The position numbers and the translations under genes are program-made. DNA of 64,000 nucleotides, from assembly GCF_900218035.1 (NCBI RefSeq), contig NZ_OBMR01000005.1, forward strand, positions 1 through 64,000, read 5' to 3'. The notes under the pieces are model-generated. The model searched no databases. It was not told the origin of the DNA and was given only the letters and a program-made list of their open reading frames with translations. The stretch is from Pseudobutyrivibrio ruminis DSM 9787 (GTDB taxonomy: Bacteria; Bacillota; Clostridia; Lachnospirales; Lachnospiraceae). Positions 1 through 9,204 of this stretch are shown here, one piece after another (positions within the stretch are counted from its first letter, which is position 1; every line of letters begins with the position of its first letter).

Positions 1-331
1 TGTTTCAAGTGACCACTGCTGCCGCCGTCCTAGCGGCAGCTGCCAATTCATATCAAATATCTCTTTTTATTTTTCTAAGTTCACTCCAAAGCAAATAGTA
101 ATAAATACAAAGCTAGCTTAAGACTGATGATTACTAAGTGTAGTGTTTGTCCGTCTCCACCCATACCTTACCGATAGAATTGTAAAACTTTGTAAGAACA
201 CCTACTAATAAATATGGGCGACTACACATTTAGATAATCCAAAATCTGTGACGTACTGGCGGGGAGTTGTAAGCCGTCCCCCAGCCCGGTGGCCTGTACT
301 TTATTTACGATGCACCTGTGGATGGTGGCCC
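1..331. other. Intergenic sequence without a recognised gene
   Basis: I see no convincing coding region here. An 8-bp perfect hairpin (GCTGCCGC at 18-25, GCGGCAGC at 33-40) lies near the window start but lacks a T-run on either side, so it is not a standard terminator. Positions about 240-340, just beyond the end of the kinase gene, are clearly more GC-rich than their surroundings and contain complementary runs (GGCGGGGA and TCCCC), which could fold at the 3' end of the kinase transcript. Confidence 0.4.
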
Positions 332-2005
332 CTACTCCTCTTCGGCGAAGGGGTCGATTTTGATTTCGAACCAGAAGGTGGCGCCTTGGCCGGTGATGGA
401 TGAGACGCCATATTTGGCACCGTGGAGTTCCAGTACGTTCTTTACGATGGATAAGCCAAGTCCGGTGCCTTGAAGGGCTCGTTTGTGGGTTGTCTTGTCT
501 TTGTAGTATCGGTCCCATACGTATGGGATGTCTTCCTGCTTTACACCATCGCCAGTGTCCACTACTTCGATGCGAAGTGTGTTGCCGATGACCTTTTGAA
601 TGACGGTGACCTTTTTGTCTTCGCCGGTGTAGTTGATGGCGTTGTTTACCAAATTGTAAAGAACCTGGTACATCTTCTGCTCGTCTGCATATACGTTGAT
701 TTCGTCGTCATATACAAAGTCTATGGTGTAGCCCTCTACTTCGCGAAGCTTGTTGTAACGCTCCAGGACATGACGAATGCTTTCTGTAAAGTTGTATTCC
801 TCTGGCTGAATAGAAATGGTGCCAGCCTTTAGTTTTGAAATGTCCAGCATGTCATTTACAAGACCTGTTAGGCGCTCTGTCTCGTCGATGATAACCTGTA
901 CATTCTCTGGTGTGTTCTCGCCAGGGATGTCTCTCATAACCTCAGCGTATCCTTTTATCATAGTAAGAGGAGTTCTAAGATCGTGGGATACGTTGGCGAT
1001 AAGCTCCTTTTGAAGGCTGTCGGCCTTTCCCAATTCTGTAGCCGCATAATTCAGAGTATTAGAAAGCTCGGCTACCTCCATGTAATCGTTGGCATTGAAT
1101 TTTACACTGTAGTCTCCTGCTGCAAGCTTCTTGGCACTGTCATTTAGCTTGATGATAGAGCGAGATGTGCTCTTTGCTGTAGCTGCTGCAAGAATGAAAG
1201 CAATTATGATAATGATAACAGTGATAATTCGAAGCTGTGCTTTAAGTGTAGTAACTGTAGCGTCGACAGGTGTTAACACTGAGTTAATCATGACAACTTC
1301 TTCCTGCCCATCCACTTCGATTATGCGAACATAGATAACAGACTCAGCCATTTCATTACCAATGTTTTGTCTGAACTGCTCCTGCATCATTTCTTTTTCC
1401 TGAGGGATTGTGTATTCGATTTTTCCCTCGCCCTGACCAGATTGTTCCTCTGCTGTTTCATCCGCACTATCTGGAGCATTTTCCAGGATATTTTCAGGCT
1501 GTTCCCCGTCAGATTCCGGTGTAGCTTCAGATTCTCCATCTACACCCTCTGGCAGTTCCATGCCCGTTCCTTGATTAAGGTTTTCCCTGATGCTTCGCTG
1601 CATTTCGCTACCTTTAAACTCAATAACAGCCTCGCCACCATTAGCAACAGCCTCATCGTAAAAGAGACTGAACATAAAATGTGGCAATGAAGACATCTGG
1701 GAATTTGAAATATATTCCGCATTATAAAGAGAGTTGCCCTCTGAATCTGTAATAAATACACCCAGGTTGTAGCTTGCTGCAAGCTGGTCAATTTCAGATG
1801 CAGGATCATCAGATTCATGAAGAAGCACCTCTACCTTATCAAGAACATTTTCTGTTTCCTTTTGCTTTATCATTTTGTAGAAATCATTCAGATAGACAAT
1901 CTGAAAAAACCATAGTACTCCTAAAAGTACTATGGCAAAAATCAAGAATATACAAAAGGTTTTCCATTTAATACTAATTTGACTTTTTTTCAATGAGTCC
2001 TCCAC
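332..2005 (-). CDS. Membrane sensor histidine kinase (PhoR/VanS type)
   Basis: Sensor kinase of 557 aa that would phosphorylate the OmpR-type regulator encoded just upstream. One membrane segment lies at about residues 14-37, an extracellular sensor region at 38-257 with a very acidic Glu/Asp-rich stretch near 140-195, a second membrane segment at about 259-278, then a HAMP linker. The phospho-acceptor motif SHDLRTP is near residue 340. The ATPase domain has the N-box, a DTGDG motif and GTGLGLSIV. The start is GTG at 2005 with GAGG seven bases upstream, two bases after the regulator's stop, so the pair is translationally coupled. The ligand is unknown; the acidic outer region could bind cations, which is only inference. 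Confidence 0.93.
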   Translation of the reverse strand: MEDSLKKSQISIKWKTFCIFLIFAIVLLGVLWFFQIVYLNDFYKMIKQKETENVLDKVEVLLHESDDPASEIDQLAASYNLGVFITDSEGNSLYNAEYISNSQMSSLPHFMFSLFYDEAVANGGEAVIEFKGSEMQRSIRENLNQGTGMELPEGVDGESEATPESDGEQPENILENAPDSADETAEEQSGQGEGKIEYTIPQEKEMMQEQFRQNIGNEMAESVIYVRIIEVDGQEEVVMINSVLTPVDATVTTLKAQLRIITVIIIIIAFILAAATAKSTSRSIIKLNDSAKKLAAGDYSVKFNANDYMEVAELSNTLNYAATELGKADSLQKELIANVSHDLRTPLTMIKGYAEVMRDIPGENTPENVQVIIDETERLTGLVNDMLDISKLKAGTISIQPEEYNFTESIRHVLERYNKLREVEGYTIDFVYDDEINVYADEQKMYQVLYNLVNNAINYTGEDKKVTVIQKVIGNTLRIEVVDTGDGVKQEDIPYVWDRYYKDKTTHKRALQGTGLGLSIVKNVLELHGAKYGVSSITGQGATFWFEIKIDPFAEEE

Positions 2006-2007
2006 AA

Positions 2008-2679
2008 TTAAGCCTCGAATCTGTAACCTACTCCTCTAAGTGTAACAAGCAGGCGACGATACTCACCTAGACTGTTTCTAAGTAGCTTTATGTGTGTGTC
2101 CAGTGTGCGGTCATCACCATAGTAGTCATAACCCCAAACTTCTGTAATAAGACGCTCACGTTCAAGTGCTATGTTTTTATTACGAACCAGATAAAACAGA
2201 AGCTCATATTCCTTTGGCGACATATCTACACGCTCACCATCAATAGAAACTGTTCTGGCAGTAAAGTTGATTTCCAGGCCTTCGTAACGGAAGATATCTA
2301 CCGCACCTTCATCAGACTTGCTTCGGCTTGTAACAACATTCACACGCATCATAAGTTCCTTTGGTGAGAATGGCTTTACAACATAATCATCAACACCTGC
2401 TTCAAAACCGTGGATTCTATCATATTCCTCGCCTCTTGCTGAAAGCATGATAACTGGAATATCCTTTATCTTTTTGATTTCACTGCAAGCTGAGAATCCA
2501 TCAAGCTCAGGCATCATAACATCCATGATGATAACATCATAATCGCTATTTGCCTTGACCTTTTCTATGGCATCCATTCCATCGCATGCCTCTGCTATTT
2601 CGTATCCTTCAAACTCACCGTACTTACGGATAAGCGAACGAATCTTTTCTTCGTCATCTACCACCAAAATCTTTTTCAT
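2008..2679 (-). CDS. OmpR/PhoB-family response regulator
   Basis: Two-component transcription regulator of 223 aa. The N-terminal receiver (about 1-120) carries the acidic pair DDEE near residue 8, the phospho-acceptor Asp in IIMDVMMPELDG near residue 52 and the conserved Lys in VVKPFSP. The C-terminal winged-helix domain (about 130-223) has the typical VDMSPKEYELL and RTLDTHIKLLRNSLG elements. ATG at 2679 is preceded by AGGAGG. It is the first gene of a regulator-kinase operon; its partner is the kinase directly downstream. Target genes cannot be told from the sequence. Confidence 0.95.
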   Translation of the reverse strand: MKKILVVDDEEKIRSLIRKYGEFEGYEIAEACDGMDAIEKVKANSDYDVIIMDVMMPELDGFSACSEIKKIKDIPVIMLSARGEEYDRIHGFEAGVDDYVVKPFSPKELMMRVNVVTSRSKSDEGAVDIFRYEGLEINFTARTVSIDGERVDMSPKEYELLFYLVRNKNIALERERLITEVWGYDYYGDDRTLDTHIKLLRNSLGEYRRLLVTLRGVGYRFEA

Positions 2680-2762
2680 ACTGACCTCCTATAGCTAACC
2701 CAGCTTAGATTATTATATAATCCCCCCTAAATGTGAATTCTAAGTGACGATATTAGAATTTT

Positions 2763-3113
2763 TTACTGAATATATGTCTTCTTTGCTTTACGGATAAAGT
2801 ATGAGAAAACACACCATACTACAACAAAAGCAATGAGAAATCCTACATTTACTGCATGAGGAAACTTTACGTAACCAGTGTCATTAAGCAATCCCTGAAT
2901 TCCAAACACAATACAAAGTGCTCCAAAAATAGCTGACTTTGGCATCAAATACTTTGAAAGCCCCTTGATATCCGCACACTTTGCAAGCTCCTCTGCTGTG
3001 ATCATCATCGGATCAACGATTCCAGCTTTAAGGCTTTTGATACTAACGAACACAAGATATACGCCCAAAACCCCAACAGCAATGTCAAATATTTTCATAA
3101 AACCAATATCCAT
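2763..3113 (-). CDS. Small three-helix membrane protein of unknown function
   Basis: A 116-aa protein with about three hydrophobic segments (residues about 8-25, 60-76 and 88-108), a short Lys-rich tail (RKAKKTYIQ) and a central soluble loop containing ITAEELAKCADIKGLSKYLMP. I do not recognise a family with certainty. It lies 84 bp upstream of the response-regulator gene on the same strand and could be co-transcribed with it, or be independent. No catalytic motif is visible. Confidence 0.7.
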   Translation of the reverse strand: MDIGFMKIFDIAVGVLGVYLVFVSIKSLKAGIVDPMMITAEELAKCADIKGLSKYLMPKSAIFGALCIVFGIQGLLNDTGYVKFPHAVNVGFLIAFVVVWCVFSYFIRKAKKTYIQ

Positions 3114-3314
3114 TTTTAATCCTCCAATAAATTATTCTCGCCTATTATTATATAGATTATTTATTCTGTTTTCTATAACAAACAGGCCATTTATTATCTT
3201 CAAAAGTTTTCCCTCAATTCCTTGAAAATTAACAAAAATATCAGATAAATCCATTTGAATAAAACCTATTCTTATTGTATTATTATTCTATACTGTGCAG
3301 GAGGGATAAGACAT

Positions 3315-3695
3315 ATGGATATTACAGGCAAAAAGATTTTAATATGCGATGATTCAGTCCTTGCTAGAAAACAACTCATGGATGCAGTTAAAGAAGTCAG
3401 CACAGGTGCTACTTTTATTGAGGGGAAAAACGGAGCAGAGGCTGTAAATTTGTACAAATCAGAAAAACCTGATTTAGTTTTTATGGACATCGTAATGCCA
3501 GAAAAAGATGGCAATACTGCTCTATCTGAAATCAGAGAATTCGACAATGATGCAATCATCATTATCGTATCTTCCGTTGGTACTCAGGACCAGCTCAAAA
3601 AAGCAATTCAGCTCGGCGCAAAGGACTTTATTCAGAAGCCTTTTGAAAACAATCAGATTAAAGAGATAATCGAGCTTCGACTTGGAGGAAAATAG
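3315..3695 (+). CDS. Stand-alone CheY-like receiver
   Basis: Single receiver domain of 126 aa. The acidic DD is in ILICDDSVLAR, the phospho-acceptor Asp in LVFMDIVMPEKDG, the Thr/Ser position in IIIVSSVG and the Lys in FIQKPFE. I chose ATG 3315 because GGAGGG lies about 12 bases upstream; an in-frame ATG at 3255 would add 20 residues without a ribosome site. It is followed 3 bp later by a CheX-like gene, suggesting a small signalling unit in which the neighbour dephosphorylates or reads out this receiver. It might act in motility or in another output; no flagellar genes are in the window. Confidence 0.9.
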   Translation: MDITGKKILICDDSVLARKQLMDAVKEVSTGATFIEGKNGAEAVNLYKSEKPDLVFMDIVMPEKDGNTALSEIREFDNDAIIIIVSSVGTQDQLKKAIQLGAKDFIQKPFENNQIKEIIELRLGGK

Positions 3696-3698
3696 TCT

Positions 3699-4580
3699 AT
3701 GTACACACAATTCTTGGGTAATTATTTGCTTCAAAAAGGAATTGTAAATCAAGAGCAGCTTTTCAATGCAATGTCTCGTCTTTCACAAACACATATAAAG
3801 CTTGGTACAATTGCCATTCACGAGGGTTTCATGACCGCAAAAGAAGTGGATGAATGCTTATATGTGCAAACTCGTGAAGACAGACGCTTTGGTGAAATAG
3901 CTGTTAATAGAGGATATCTTACAGATGATCAGGTAAATGATTTACTTACAAGACAGACTCCTGATTTTATTTTACTTGGCCAAAATCTTGTTGAAGATGG
4001 AATTTTTTCTTACGAAGAGTTAGAGCGTATTCTTTTCGATTATAAAAATGAAACTGAAATATATGATTTAAGTCTAGATGTTGAAAATGAAGAAGCTGTT
4101 CACGCCATCATTTCCAATTTCTTTGTTCTTGCAGAAATGCCTGTAAGTGAAGAAAACGTTATGTATTTGGAGCTAATGTTCAACAGCTTAATTAGATTTG
4201 TTGGAGAGGACTTTTCTCCTCTCACTCCTATGGTACTTGATGAATTTCCTGTCACATTTGGTGTTTCACAGAAAATATCCAGTGACAGAGAGTTTCTTAC
4301 ACATATTGATTGCGACAGGGAAACAGCCATTGCATTTGCTTCCCGCTACGCAAAAGAAGACTTTGGAGACTTCGATGAGTACGTTGTTGCAGCCCTTGAG
4401 GACTTCCTCAACCTCCACAATGGACTCTTCATAGTAAACATTTCCAACGCCTTATCAAAAGACATATCACTTGCTCCACCAGAAATCACCGCCGACGGTG
4501 TACTCTACGGAGCCAACAAATGCGTAGACTTTCCAGTCGCCTACCCATTTGGAACCATACACCTTATCATATGCTTTTAG
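3699..4580 (+). CDS. CheX-like protein with N-terminal tandem MshEN-type repeats
   Basis: A 293-aa soluble protein. The first about 120 residues contain three related segments (LGNYLLQKGIVNQEQL, FGEIAVNRGYLTDDQV, LGQNLVEDGIFSYEEL) that resemble the MshEN/type II secretion ATPase N-terminal fold, known in some proteins to bind c-di-GMP. The C-terminal half (about 145-293) looks like the CheX/CheC phosphatase fold, with an internal FSPLTPMVLDEFPVTFG stretch. ATG 3699 follows the receiver's stop by 3 bp, so the two are translated together. I infer a phosphatase or effector for that receiver, perhaps tuned by c-di-GMP; neither activity is proven by the sequence. Confidence 0.7.
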   Translation: MYTQFLGNYLLQKGIVNQEQLFNAMSRLSQTHIKLGTIAIHEGFMTAKEVDECLYVQTREDRRFGEIAVNRGYLTDDQVNDLLTRQTPDFILLGQNLVEDGIFSYEELERILFDYKNETEIYDLSLDVENEEAVHAIISNFFVLAEMPVSEENVMYLELMFNSLIRFVGEDFSPLTPMVLDEFPVTFGVSQKISSDREFLTHIDCDRETAIAFASRYAKEDFGDFDEYVVAALEDFLNLHNGLFIVNISNALSKDISLAPPEITADGVLYGANKCVDFPVAYPFGTIHLIICF

Positions 4581-4705
4581 TCTAAGAGAGCTACCCGTAG
4601 CCCGCTGGTTACGGTCTCAAGCCTGAGATATTACTTCCGTCGACTAGAACGTCTCCTGAAGCAACACTCAGAGCTTTATACCTACCAGCTCACTTAAACA
4701 CATAA
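4581..4705. other. GC-richer intergenic stretch with several potential stems
   Basis: Between the CheX-like gene and the terminator there are about 125 bp that are richer in GC than the surroundings. Several short complementary pairs are visible: CCGTA/TACGG (about 4595-4614), TCTCA/TGAGA (about 4615-4629) and GAGCT/AGCTC (about 4671-4691). No reading frame is supported. It could be a structured RNA or a dispersed repeat; I cannot assign it to a known RNA family. Confidence 0.35.
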
Positions 4706-4710
4706 TAAAA

Positions 4711-4740
4711 GCCAACCTGCAAATGGGTTGGCTCTTTTTA
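4711..4740. terminator. Bidirectional intrinsic terminator
   Basis: Seven-base stem GCCAACC (4711-4717) pairs with GGTTGGC (4726-4732), followed by CTTTTT on the plus side and by a T-rich stretch on the minus side. It lies between the convergent CheX-like gene and thrC and can serve both. Confidence 0.85.
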
Positions 4741-4756
4741 CGGCTTTTTACGATTA

Positions 4757-6247
4757 TTAGATTCCGAGGAAACGTTTTACCTCTGCACACATGTCCGCTA
4801 CTTCTACGACGGTGTCGTGACGAACCTCTGCTGAGCGAATCTCTTCGATGGCATTAGGTACTGCAACCTTTCCAAGCTCTGAAAGCTTGTCTACGAGTAC
4901 AAAATCTTCCTCGCTTTCATATGCTGAGTCGATTGCACCCATGACAGCACGTGTAAACTTGAATGGGCTGGCTGTTGAAGCAATGACTGTAACCTTGTCA
5001 TCCTGTGTGTCAGCCTTGAATTTGTTATATACACATGATGCAACACCAGTGTGTGTATCAATGATATAGCCTGTCTTGTCATAAAGATTCTTGATGGTCT
5101 CACCTGTCTCTTCTTCTGAAGCGTAGTTTCCATAGAAGCTTTCAAGCTTAGCCTTCATATCTGAAGTAATCTCGTATTTACCAGTTGTCTTAAGAGACTC
5201 CATAAGTTCAGAATTCTTTTCAGCATCATCGCCAGCAATGTGATAGATTAATCTCTCAAGGTTGCTAGAGATAAGGATATCCATTGATGGAGAGTTTGTA
5301 AGAATGAACTCTCTGTTTTTGTCGTATTCTCCTGTAGTGAAGAAATCGTAAAGGACCTTGTTTTCATTTGATGCGCAAACAAGCTTATCAATAGGAAGTC
5401 CCATGTTCTTTGCATAATATGCAGCAAGGATATTTCCAAAGTTTCCAGTAGGAACAACTACATTGATTGTCTCACCTGACTGTACCTTTCCCTCTGAAAG
5501 AAGTTTTGCGTATGCGTATACATAGTAAGCAATCTGTGGAACCAAACGGCCAATGTTGATTGAGTTTGCAGATGAGAACTGGAAGCCTGCTGCATCAAGC
5601 TCTTTCTCAAGAGCCTTGTCGTTGAACATCTGCTTAACACCTGTCTGAGCCTGATCGAAGTTACCCTTGATACCAACAACATGAGTGTTAGCACCCTTCT
5701 GAGTAACCATCTGGCGTTCCTGGATTGCTGATACACCATTCTTTGGATAGAATACAACGATTCTAGTGCCCTCTACATCCGCAAAGCCTGCAAGAGCTGC
5801 CTTTCCTGTATCACCAGATGTAGCTGTAAGAATTACGATATCGTTCTTGATATTATTTTTACGAGCGGAAGTAATCATAAGATGTGGCAAGATTGAAAGT
5901 GCCATATCTTTAAATGCAATTGTTGAACCATGGAAAAGCTCCAAATAGTATGCTCCATCAGCATAAACAAGTGGTGCAATTTCCTCTGTATCGAATTTGC
6001 TATCATAAGCGCTATTTATACAATGCTTAAGCTCGTCCTCTGTAAAATCTGTAAGGAAAAGCTTCAACACTTCATAAGCAACCTCCTGATATGTCATTTC
6101 AGAAAGCTTCTCAAGTGAAACATCTAGAGCTGGAATGGATGTAGGTACATATAAGCCTCCATCATCAGCCAAACCCTTTAAAATAGCCTGTGAAGCTGTA
6201 ATCTGCTGCTTTGATGCATCTCTTGTGCTAACGTAATTGATTCCCAT
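4757..6247 (-). CDS. thrC: Threonine synthase
   Basis: Pyridoxal-phosphate enzyme of 496 aa that converts O-phosphohomoserine to threonine. The N-terminal lid (MGINYVSTRDASKQQI...GLADDGGLYVP) is typical of the long, fungal/proteobacterial-like class of threonine synthases. The PLP lysine sits in the motif TIAFKDMALS near residue 112, and TATSGDTGKAAL is the phosphate-binding loop. Length is normal and ATG 6247 has AGAGAGGA just upstream. It stands alone, with a bidirectional terminator after it; no other threonine-pathway gene is near. Confidence 0.96.
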   Translation of the reverse strand: MGINYVSTRDASKQQITASQAILKGLADDGGLYVPTSIPALDVSLEKLSEMTYQEVAYEVLKLFLTDFTEDELKHCINSAYDSKFDTEEIAPLVYADGAYYLELFHGSTIAFKDMALSILPHLMITSARKNNIKNDIVILTATSGDTGKAALAGFADVEGTRIVVFYPKNGVSAIQERQMVTQKGANTHVVGIKGNFDQAQTGVKQMFNDKALEKELDAAGFQFSSANSINIGRLVPQIAYYVYAYAKLLSEGKVQSGETINVVVPTGNFGNILAAYYAKNMGLPIDKLVCASNENKVLYDFFTTGEYDKNREFILTNSPSMDILISSNLERLIYHIAGDDAEKNSELMESLKTTGKYEITSDMKAKLESFYGNYASEEETGETIKNLYDKTGYIIDTHTGVASCVYNKFKADTQDDKVTVIASTASPFKFTRAVMGAIDSAYESEEDFVLVDKLSELGKVAVPNAIEEIRSAEVRHDTVVEVADMCAEVKRFLGI

Positions 6248-6352
6248 GATTATTCCTCTCTAACTATATTTTTGTTTAACTATTCAGCTAGTACCAAACA
6301 GTTACACATACTGTAGCACAGTAAAGCATTAAATGCTAGTAATTTCTGTAAA

Positions 6353-9178
6353 TTACTCTACGGCTTTCAGAGATTCTGTCATGCTTATTTCATCAAGCTT
6401 TTTGCCCATTAAAAGATTAATAATAAATGTAAATAATACCGTTAGAACAAAGGCCAATATGTAACTAAATGCAGTGACTCTAACATCAAAGGTAATCAGA
6501 TCAACAACTATCTCACTCATAACAAAAGCATGGAGAAACTTACCTAAAACAAGTCCCACTGCTGCTCCCATTATCGCCAGGAGTATATTTTCTCTAAATA
6601 CATATGCACTTGTCTCTTCCTTATAAAAGCCAAGCACCTTTACTGTGGCAATTTCTCTTACACGCTCCGCAATGTTAATGTTAGTCAAATTGTAAACAAC
6701 AACTGCTGCAAGAGCCATAGCACTTCCTATTACAAGATAAACTATGATGTTCAAGCTCTTCATCATACTGTCTACTCGATCCAAGGTATCAATAGTAGCG
6801 GAAACCACAGAAATGCTCTTATTATTCATAAGCTCAGCTCCAACTGAGTGGGCATCCTCATCCTCTTTGATGTTCAAGTACACATTCTTCTTTTCTGGAA
6901 GTGTGCCGATGTTTGTTTCATATCCGCTTGTTGTCAAATATACATAGTTGTATATGAAGTTTTCATTTATGGCTGCCACCTTGAAAGTGGTAGCGTTCAT
7001 AGAATCGGATGATATGGTTACTTTATCTCCAATTTTAATTCCATAACGCTCGCTTAAGCCTTTATTGACAATGATTTCATCATCTTTTAAATCTGCAAAT
7101 ACGATATGCTCATCTGAGCCATCATGCATATCATAGAAGTAGTCAATATTCGCATCATTATCATATACATTTAAATAAACATTCTTGGTATGCTTTCCAG
7201 CCTTCAAATCTACCGAAGTGTGATAATAAAGTAAATAATCATCTACCGTATATCCCATATTTTCAAGAGGAGCAACTGTATCTTTAGCACCGTCTTTTAG
7301 GGTGATATCCATATCGTACTTAGATATATTTGTAAACTGATTTACAGCAATGTCTGCAATAGAATCGTAAATACCAAATCCTGCCACAAGTAGAGCTGTA
7401 CATCCGCCAATTCCAAGAACCATCATAAAAAGTCTTCCTTTGTAACGGAAAATGTTTCGAAGGCTAACCTTCTTTAAAAACTTAAGCCTGTTCCAGAACC
7501 ATGGCAAATACTCTAAGAATATACGCTTGCCTGCCTTTGGAGCCTTTGGACGCATAAGTGATGCAGCCATTTCTCCCATTTCGTATCTGCAGGAAATAAA
7601 GGTAACTCCAACAGAGCATACAAAAGCCACTACAAAGCTAATTAAAAGCATGGTAGGACTATAGTAATATGTTATTTCTGATGTGTTGTACATCATCTTG
7701 TAGGCAAACCAAATGGCCTTTGGGAACGCAATAGTTCCAGCTATAAAGCCTAATGCAGTACCTATAAATGCAGCTGAACCAGAATAAAATACAAACTTCC
7801 CCATGATGCTTCCGTTGCTATATCCTAAAGCCTTTAAAACACCAATTTGGGTTCGCTGGTCCTCAACCATTCTGTTCATGGTGGTCATGAATACAAGCGC
7901 CGCAACCAAGAAGAAGAAAACCGGAAATACGTTAGCTATAGCTCCTACAATTGTAGAATCACTTTCAAAACAAACATATCCCACATTGCTGTCTCGCATT
8001 AAAAGATATGTATTTGCTTCCTCAATATCTTCGATTTCAGCTTCTGCATCTGCTATCTCAGCCTCAGCATCAGCAATCTTTGTATTGTATTCCTCCAGCC
8101 CCTCTTCGTATTCTGCAAGTCCATCATTATATTCTGCAAGTCCATTTGCATACTCCGTCTTTGCTGTTTCAAGCCCCACCTGAAGTGTATAAAGCTGTAC
8201 GCTAAGCTCTCCTGCAGCTGCCTGCTGGTTTGGATCAAGAAGCAGCATATCAAGCATCGCTTTCAGCTGACTTTCCTGAGCCTCATATTCTTCTATCTGA
8301 GCTTTCGCCGAATCTAATTGCTTCTTTGCGCTATCAAGCTCTTCTTTGGCATCAGCCAATTCTGTTGCCCCATCTGCTTTGCTGGTTTCAAACTCTTCCT
8401 TAGCATCATTCAGCTCATTATACGCATCTGCTATTATTCGATCATATCTATTATCAGCAGCCTCATCCAAAGCAGCCTGGACCTCATCCTCTTTTTCATC
8501 AATAAGGTCCTTATATTCATCAGAATAGATTTCCAAGTCGCTATCAAGCTTCACATAAATATCGGTGTAATACTCTACATCAAATCCACCTTTATTAATG
8601 TAAATGAAGCCATCCAACACACCACTTCCAAGAGTAGTGCCACCTCGTTCATACTGGATATATAGTGGTGATTTTACTGTACCAACAATTGTGTACTGGC
8701 TGTATTTAAAGTTTTCTCTATCCTCTTTTTCATTATTGCTGGATATTTTTATTGTATTTCCGATAGTGGATTCATCAAACAAATATGAATCTACAAGACA
8801 CTCATCATCGCTCTCTGGCAATCTGCCTGACTCCAATACTATGGTATTTACGTTAGTTGGAATGCTAATAGCTTTAATGGCATGTGATGAATCTGCATAG
8901 TCAGCCAACACATCAAAGGAAACGGAACCTTCTACGTCCCTTGCACTGACATTCTCTGCCACATACTCTACATCTTCCTCTTCAAATCCCAATGTTGATA
9001 TCAATCTATAGTCATAAAAGCTGGTATCCTTAAAGTACTGTTGCATAGCCTGACGCATAGCAGGATCCGTTACCTTCAGTCCCGAAAAGAATCCAACACC
9101 AAGGGCAATGATAAGAACAAGAGCGATATATCGACCTATGGTCTCTTTTATTTCTCTAAAACTTGATTTTGCTAGCAT
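6353..9178 (-). CDS. ABC transporter permease, FtsX/MacB-type, with coiled-coil insertion
   Basis: Large permease of 941 aa with two FtsX-type membrane halves. One membrane helix lies near the N-terminus (about 16-34), and there are two groups of three to four helices (about residues 425-560 and 790-925). The first extracellular region contains a long Ala/Glu-rich coiled coil (about 240-390) with tandem heptads such as YNDGLAEYEEGLEEYN. A further single helix sits near 605. It follows the ATPase gene by 26 bp and has its own ribosome site (TTGGAGAAG). Such pairs usually export peptides, lipoproteins or drugs, or act in envelope stress; the substrate is unknown. Confidence 0.92.
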   Translation of the reverse strand: MLAKSSFREIKETIGRYIALVLIIALGVGFFSGLKVTDPAMRQAMQQYFKDTSFYDYRLISTLGFEEEDVEYVAENVSARDVEGSVSFDVLADYADSSHAIKAISIPTNVNTIVLESGRLPESDDECLVDSYLFDESTIGNTIKISSNNEKEDRENFKYSQYTIVGTVKSPLYIQYERGGTTLGSGVLDGFIYINKGGFDVEYYTDIYVKLDSDLEIYSDEYKDLIDEKEDEVQAALDEAADNRYDRIIADAYNELNDAKEEFETSKADGATELADAKEELDSAKKQLDSAKAQIEEYEAQESQLKAMLDMLLLDPNQQAAAGELSVQLYTLQVGLETAKTEYANGLAEYNDGLAEYEEGLEEYNTKIADAEAEIADAEAEIEDIEEANTYLLMRDSNVGYVCFESDSTIVGAIANVFPVFFFLVAALVFMTTMNRMVEDQRTQIGVLKALGYSNGSIMGKFVFYSGSAAFIGTALGFIAGTIAFPKAIWFAYKMMYNTSEITYYYSPTMLLISFVVAFVCSVGVTFISCRYEMGEMAASLMRPKAPKAGKRIFLEYLPWFWNRLKFLKKVSLRNIFRYKGRLFMMVLGIGGCTALLVAGFGIYDSIADIAVNQFTNISKYDMDITLKDGAKDTVAPLENMGYTVDDYLLYYHTSVDLKAGKHTKNVYLNVYDNDANIDYFYDMHDGSDEHIVFADLKDDEIIVNKGLSERYGIKIGDKVTISSDSMNATTFKVAAINENFIYNYVYLTTSGYETNIGTLPEKKNVYLNIKEDEDAHSVGAELMNNKSISVVSATIDTLDRVDSMMKSLNIIVYLVIGSAMALAAVVVYNLTNINIAERVREIATVKVLGFYKEETSAYVFRENILLAIMGAAVGLVLGKFLHAFVMSEIVVDLITFDVRVTAFSYILAFVLTVLFTFIINLLMGKKLDEISMTESLKAVE

Positions 9179-9204
9179 TTATCTTCTCCAAAACAAAATA
9201 ACCA

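Noticed and set aside
6248-6352. T-box or other amino-acid leader before threonine synthase
   Set aside because: The gap is 105 bp with no conserved T-box sequence, specifier loop or terminator hairpin.
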